Part shown: piece after piece, positions 59,957-64,000 of the stretch | How the letters are laid out: every line of letters begins with the position of its first letter | Position numbering within the stretch: position 1 is the first letter of the stretch | Source: CAVUXJ01 sp963814975 | GTDB taxonomy: Bacteria > Acidobacteriota > Vicinamibacteria > Vicinamibacterales > CAVVIG01 | DNA length: 64,000 nucleotides | Direction: 5' to 3' | Assembly (NCBI GenBank): GCA_963814975.1 | Contig: CAWFFB010000014.1 | Coordinates: 248,001-312,000 of the forward strand | Translations under genes and position numbers: made by a program | Notes under the pieces: model-generated | Told to the model about the DNA's origin: nothing | The model's database searches: none | What the model saw: only the letters and a program-made list of their open reading frames with translations

Positions 59957-61927
59957 ATGCGCAGAGGCGTGAACATGTCGGCGGGCTTCTCGATGATCCT
60001 GCTCGCGACGGCTATCGCAACGGCCCAGCAAGGCGCCGTGGGCGGGCAGTGGCGATGGCACAGCGGTGATCTGGGGAGCACGAAGTACGCGCCGCTCGAT
60101 CAGATCAACAAGCAGAACGTGGGACGGCTGCAGATCGCCTGGCGCCGGCCGGCCGTGGACATCAGCATCGTCAACAGAAAGCCGGACTTTTCGTTTTCCC
60201 GGGACTTTCGCGCGACGCCGTTGATGATCGACGGCACCCTGTATGGCCCGAACGGTATCGGGCTCGTCGAGGCGTTTCATCCCGCTACGGGCAAGACGCT
60301 GTGGGTGCAGCAGCCTTTCGCCGACGAGCCGCAACAGGGTCTGGTGGGCGACAGCACTCGTACAGTGTCCTACTGGGCGGATGGGAACCAGCGACGGCTG
60401 TTTGTCATCCGCGGCGAGTATCTCATCGCGCTCGACCCACGTACCGGGCTGCCGGTCACGACGTGGGGTGAGAACGGCCGGGTGAACCTGAAGCGCGGCC
60501 TCGGACCGAGAGCCACCATTTACGTGGCGTCAAACGGACCACAGGTGTGCGGTGATGTCGTGATGACCGGCGGCAGCATGACCGACCGGCCGCAATCCAA
60601 GGAGCAGCCGCCTGGGAACGTTCAGGCGTTCGACGTGCGAACGGGCAAGCCTCGCTGGACGTTTCGCGTCGTTCCCCGGCCGGGCGAAGTCGGGAGCGAG
60701 ACCTGGGAGAACGATTCCTGGGCGTACACCGGCAACATCAACCTGTGGTCGATGATCAGCGCCGACGAGGAGGCCGGGCTCGCCTATTTCCCGCTGACGA
60801 GCCCGACCAACGACATGTACGGCGGGCATCGGCTGGGCGATAACCTGTTCAGCGACAGCCTGGTCTGCGTCAAATGCGCCACGGGGGAGCGCGTCTGGCA
60901 TTACCAGACCGTCCATCACGATCTGTGGGACTACGACCTGCCCGCCGCTCCGATTCTCGGCGACATCACCGTGGGCGGAAAGCGGATGAAGGTCGTGGTG
61001 CAGCTGACCAAGCAGGCATTTGCGTTCGTGTTCGATCGATTGACCGGTCAGCCGGTGTGGCCGATCGAGGAACGTCCCGTGCCGGCCTCCGACACGCCGG
61101 GCGAGCGTACGTCCCGGACGCAGCCATTTCCCACCAAGCCGCCTCCCTACGATCGGCAGGGAGTCGCGATTGACGACCTGATCGACTTCACCCCGGAGCT
61201 CCGCAAGGAAGCGGTCGAGCTCGTCAAGCAATACAGGATCGGTCCGCTGTTCACGCCGCCGACCGTGCGCCGCGATGGTCCCGGCGGTGTGAGGGGAACG
61301 GTGCAGTTGCCTGGCTCGGTAGGCGGCGCGGATTGGCAGGGCGGCGCGTTCGATCCAGAGACAGGCATGCTGTACGTTCAATCGATTACAGGGCCATTTG
61401 TGGCGGACCTTGTCAAAGGCACTCCGAAAAGCGACCTCGACTACCTGCCGGGGCTGCGCGCCTATCCGCCGGGACCGCAGGGGCTGCCGCTGCTCAAGCC
61501 GCCCTACGGCCGCATCACCGCGATCGACTTGAACAAGGGCGACTTGGTGTGGATGACGCCGAACGGCGACGGCCCGCGCAATCACCCGCTGCTGAAGCCG
61601 CTCAACCTGCCGCCGCTTGGCAACCCCGGCCGCAGCGCCCCGTTGCTGACCAGGACGCTGCTCTTCGTGGGAGAAGGGGATCCGGTCATGGTGCGGGCCG
61701 GAACCCGGCTGCCCTCCCAGATGCCGCACTCGATCGCACCCGGCGCCGGTGGGCGGAAGTTCCGCGCGTTCGACAAAGTCACCGGCGGCATCCTGTGGGA
61801 GACCGAACTGCCCGCAGGGACCACCGGCGCGCCCATGACCTACATGTTTGAAGACAAACAGTATCTGGTCGTGGCGATCGGCGGGGAGGACCATGTCCCG
61901 GAGTTCATCGCGCTCAGCCTCCCTTGA
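59957..61927 (+). CDS. Exported PQQ-type beta-propeller dehydrogenase-like protein
   Basis: This is a 656-residue propeller related to membrane quinoprotein glucose dehydrogenases. A signal peptide is followed by QWRWHSGDLGSTKYAPLDQI. NKQNVGRLQIAWRRPAVD, HPATGKTLWVQQPF, VQAFDVRTGKPRWTFRV and YQTVHHDLWDYDLPAAPIL are typical PQQ-blade segments. The C-terminus has GGILWETELPAGTTGAPMTY. It lacks a heme motif CxxCH. ATG 59957 follows GGAGG. Whether it binds PQQ cannot be decided here. Confidence 0.87.
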   Translation: MRRGVNMSAGFSMILLATAIATAQQGAVGGQWRWHSGDLGSTKYAPLDQINKQNVGRLQIAWRRPAVDISIVNRKPDFSFSRDFRATPLMIDGTLYGPNGIGLVEAFHPATGKTLWVQQPFADEPQQGLVGDSTRTVSYWADGNQRRLFVIRGEYLIALDPRTGLPVTTWGENGRVNLKRGLGPRATIYVASNGPQVCGDVVMTGGSMTDRPQSKEQPPGNVQAFDVRTGKPRWTFRVVPRPGEVGSETWENDSWAYTGNINLWSMISADEEAGLAYFPLTSPTNDMYGGHRLGDNLFSDSLVCVKCATGERVWHYQTVHHDLWDYDLPAAPILGDITVGGKRMKVVVQLTKQAFAFVFDRLTGQPVWPIEERPVPASDTPGERTSRTQPFPTKPPPYDRQGVAIDDLIDFTPELRKEAVELVKQYRIGPLFTPPTVRRDGPGGVRGTVQLPGSVGGADWQGGAFDPETGMLYVQSITGPFVADLVKGTPKSDLDYLPGLRAYPPGPQGLPLLKPPYGRITAIDLNKGDLVWMTPNGDGPRNHPLLKPLNLPPLGNPGRSAPLLTRTLLFVGEGDPVMVRAGTRLPSQMPHSIAPGAGGRKFRAFDKVTGGILWETELPAGTTGAPMTYMFEDKQYLVVAIGGEDHVPEFIALSLP

Positions 61928-62040
61928 GCTGCAGATTTCCTTGTCGCGGTACGGCGGGGGTAGCGGTATATTGCAGCGTGCGAGCCGGGACCTGGTGAGA
62001 GCCGGCGTTTCAGGCTCATGACAGGGGAATCGATCGTCCG

Positions 62041-62337
62041 ATGAATCCCGTTCCGCGCGCCGATCGGCTCCAGCTCCGCCTTCCGATGACCTATCGTGCA
62101 CAGGGCGACGAGGAATGGTTGCTGAGCCGTGTCGTGAACCTGAGTGAATCAGGCGTGCTGTTCGGACCCACGGAACTCTCGCCTGGCACGGCCATGGAGA
62201 TGATCATCTCGCCACCGGTCCCGGTCGGTGCGAGAGCGGCGGGCCCGCACGTGTGCGGCTGCAGGATCGTGCGGACGACGGAGATGGGCGACGCGGCGGC
62301 GCAGTTCGAAACGTGGCGGGTTCTCTTGGAAGCGTGA
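62041..62337 (+). CDS. PilZ domain protein
   Basis: PilZ domains bind cyclic di-GMP. The 98-residue protein has the RxxxR region as RLQLRLPMTY and NLSESGVLFGP corresponding to the D/NxSxxG motif. It is a lone domain and may be a c-di-GMP effector. It is the only candidate signalling protein in the accessory half. No obvious partner is adjacent. Confidence 0.78.
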   Translation: MNPVPRADRLQLRLPMTYRAQGDEEWLLSRVVNLSESGVLFGPTELSPGTAMEMIISPPVPVGARAAGPHVCGCRIVRTTEMGDAAAQFETWRVLLEA

Positions 62338-62369
62338 GGCAAACCCCTCAGAAAGGTGAATTGATATTT

Positions 62370-62855
62370 ATGGTATCCAACAAAGTCATCCTCGCGACAG
62401 CCAGGCTCCGGCAGTTCAGCGGCGTGTTCCTGTGGCTCACCCTGGCATCGGCGGTGGTCGTCCTTCGGATCGGTCACGCGCAGCAACCAGGCGGCCAGAA
62501 GCCCGCGGCGGCTGCCCAACCCGCGCTCATCACCGGGACGTCGACCACCGCGGAACCCACAGGGGTTACGGTCGCGCGCCGGAAGTTCGAGCCGGCGTCG
62601 AGGACGTACTGGCACAGCCATCCGGGAGGCCAGCTGCTTCTGATCGAAGAAGGGCGCGCGCTCGTCCAGGAGCGTGGGAAGCCCGTCCGGACCCTCTCTC
62701 CAGGCGAGAGCATCTTCACTGGACCGAACATCGCCCACTGGCACGGCGCCACGCCGACGCAGGCGATGACACAGTTGAACGTCGGGTTCCCGGGCGGCGC
62801 CACGAAGTGGATGGACCCGGTGACCGACGCCCAATATTCGGGAAAGACGCAATAA
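62370..62855 (+). CDS. Exported cupin protein, copy 2
   Basis: A signal-anchor or signal peptide (FSGVFLWLTLASAVVVLRIG) ends near GHAQQPG. The cupin core has TVARRKFEPASRTYWHSHPG, where WHSHP gives metal ligands. GQLLLIEEGRALVQERGKPV and FTGPNIAHWHGATP follow. The ending AMTQLNVGFPGG and DPVTDAQYSGKTQ is like carboxymuconolactone-linked cupins. About 161 residues. The start ATG 62370 lacks a strong ribosome binding site. Confidence 0.83.
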   Translation: MVSNKVILATARLRQFSGVFLWLTLASAVVVLRIGHAQQPGGQKPAAAAQPALITGTSTTAEPTGVTVARRKFEPASRTYWHSHPGGQLLLIEEGRALVQERGKPVRTLSPGESIFTGPNIAHWHGATPTQAMTQLNVGFPGGATKWMDPVTDAQYSGKTQ

Positions 62856-62889
62856 ATAGATTGCTCATCATTCAGGAGAAGTAGGTTCC

Positions 62890-63789
62890 ATGCTGTCCAG
62901 AAGAACGCTTCTGTCGACGCCCCTGGCTCTGATCGCCACACGAGCCGTCGCTGTCGCCGCCGGCAAGATGACCCTTGCCATCCACCAGAACACGTCCTCC
63001 GGGGCGGGCTATCGCAAATCGCTGGAAGGGTGGTCGCGCGCGGGCATCAAACACGTCGAGATTACCGCCGCCCTCCTCGACGACTTTCTGAAAACCGACA
63101 CCCTGGCAGCCGCGGGGCGGGTCCTGTCCGACCTCGGGCTGACTCCAGTGTGTGCGGCATGTGGCGTGGGGGGGCTCTGGGAGCCGAACCCCGGTCGTGC
63201 CGCATCGCTCGACGCGTTCAAGAAGCGATGCGAGATGTTCGCGACGCTGGGGCTGACCCGCATCTATTCTCCGACCGGCACGACTCTGAAATTCACGGAG
63301 GAGGATTACAAGGCCGGACCGGACAACATTCGTCAAGTGGGGGAGATTGCGAAACAATTTCGCCTGACGGTCATGGCCGAGTTCATCCGCACCTCGTCGT
63401 ACATTTCCACGCTGCCCACGCTGCTGAAAATGACCCGAACCGCGGCGCATCCGAATATGGCGATCTTGTTCGACTTCTACCACTTCTGGTCCGGCCTCAA
63501 CAAGCTCGAGGATCTCGATCTGATCCGTCCCGGCGAAATCGGCCATGTGCACTTCCAGGATGTTCCCGATCTCCCGCGCGAGCTGTTGGACAGTACAACC
63601 CGGATTATCCCGGGTGACGGGATTGCGCCGCTGAACCGGATGCTTCGCAAGCTCGCGGACAAGGACTACGCCGGTCCCCTGTCCGTCGAGCTCTTCCTGC
63701 CGAAATTCCAGCAGGGTGATCCCTTTGAGGTCGCCAGAGAAATCCGCCAGAAAGCAGAGCCAGTGATGCGTCAGGCGCGCGTGCTCTGA
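62890..63789 (+). CDS. Tat-exported sugar phosphate isomerase/epimerase-like TIM-barrel protein
   Basis: A twin-arginine-like signal LSRRTLLSTPLALIATRAVA starts at ATG 62890 after GGAGAAG. The barrel (xylose isomerase-like AP endonuclease-2 family) includes AGIKHVEITAALLDDFL, EFIRTSSYISTLPTLLKM, AILFDFYHFWSGLNKLED, EIGHVHFQDVPDLPRELL and LSVELFLPKF. Metal ligands are expected in these Glu, Asp and His positions. The length of 299 residues is normal. The substrate is unknown. Confidence 0.82.
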   Translation: MLSRRTLLSTPLALIATRAVAVAAGKMTLAIHQNTSSGAGYRKSLEGWSRAGIKHVEITAALLDDFLKTDTLAAAGRVLSDLGLTPVCAACGVGGLWEPNPGRAASLDAFKKRCEMFATLGLTRIYSPTGTTLKFTEEDYKAGPDNIRQVGEIAKQFRLTVMAEFIRTSSYISTLPTLLKMTRTAAHPNMAILFDFYHFWSGLNKLEDLDLIRPGEIGHVHFQDVPDLPRELLDSTTRIIPGDGIAPLNRMLRKLADKDYAGPLSVELFLPKFQQGDPFEVAREIRQKAEPVMRQARVL

Positions 63790-63811
63790 GCATCGCGCAT
63801 TGGAGGGTGTG

Positions 63812-64000
63812 ATGGTCAGGCGTCGTATCGTCGTCATCGCCGTCGTGGCGGTTCTCGGGGCCGGTAGCGCGAGTGCTCAGGCTCAATCGTGGCGCCCGCC
63901 GACCGATGAACAACGCTGTCCCTCCAAGTGGGGCCCAGGCGATCAGCGGGGGGCGGCCAATCACATGAAGCCCGAAACGGTGCTGCGCGCCGCCCGCCTG
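63812..64000 (+). CDS. Exported cyclase family protein, N-terminal part (runs off the window end)
   Basis: The ATG at 63812 follows GGAGG. A signal peptide (IVVIAVVAVLGAGSASAQA) precedes WGPGDQRGAANHMKPETVLR and AARL. The WGP.Dq.GaaNhmkPe.vlrAarL pattern is the typical start of cyclase-family proteins, as in the copy at 27414. The frame stays open to the last base. Full length cannot be judged. Confidence 0.75.
   Translation, partial: MVRRRIVVIAVVAVLGAGSASAQAQSWRPPTDEQRCPSKWGPGDQRGAANHMKPETVLRAARL

Overview
The window (about 65% G+C by eye) looks like a chromosomal segment from an uncultured or draft-assembled member of the Acidobacteriota, probably class Vicinamibacteria. This rests on lineage-type signs read from the sequence: an RpoB with a cysteine-rich zinc-ribbon insertion near its N-terminus, an EF-Tu with a divergent switch I, and a long run of exported small-molecule hydrolases. 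Nearly all genes lie on the + strand. I saw no transposase, integrase, CRISPR array, rRNA or prophage gene.

Bases 1-22,500 are a core block: end of alanine racemase, radA, a membrane PIN/TRAM protein, a PlsC-type acyltransferase, a fused ispDF, gltX, rlmB, then the tRNA-Thr/Tyr/Gly/Thr-tuf cluster, rpmG, tRNA-Trp, secE, nusG, rplK, rplA, rplJ, rplL, rpoB and rpoC, closed by a clear intrinsic terminator. Most gaps in this block hold an unusual structure: degenerate tandem copies of a 5-10 base unit in one orientation facing copies in the opposite orientation, so that the gap folds into a hairpin. The unit differs between gaps, but several units recur at two or three sites. This is the most interesting signal in the window.

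Bases 22,500-64,000 are an accessory block of mostly exported catabolic or hydrolytic enzymes: M20 amidohydrolases, a CehA/McbA-like PHP hydrolase, two cyclase-family proteins, a creatininase, two COG3618 amidohydrolases, two acetamidase/formamidases, an amidase, an alpha/beta hydrolase, a class C beta-lactamase-type hydrolase, a Tat-exported haloacid dehalogenase, a PQQ-type propeller dehydrogenase, cupins, NHL propellers, two orphan molybdate-binding-type solute proteins and a TIM-barrel isomerase. Seven of these families occur twice. I recognised no transcription factor. Several gaps hold degraded gene ends. The likely theme is periplasmic breakdown of amides, lactams, esters and halogenated or aromatic-derived small molecules; no single pathway can be assigned.

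Many genes, including essential single-copy ones (radA, rlmB, rpmG, rplJ, rplL, rpoB), are interrupted by single-base insertions or deletions. I count about 29 across the window, six in rpoB alone. They are most simply uncorrected sequencing errors, so I annotate such genes across the shifts and give the approximate positions.
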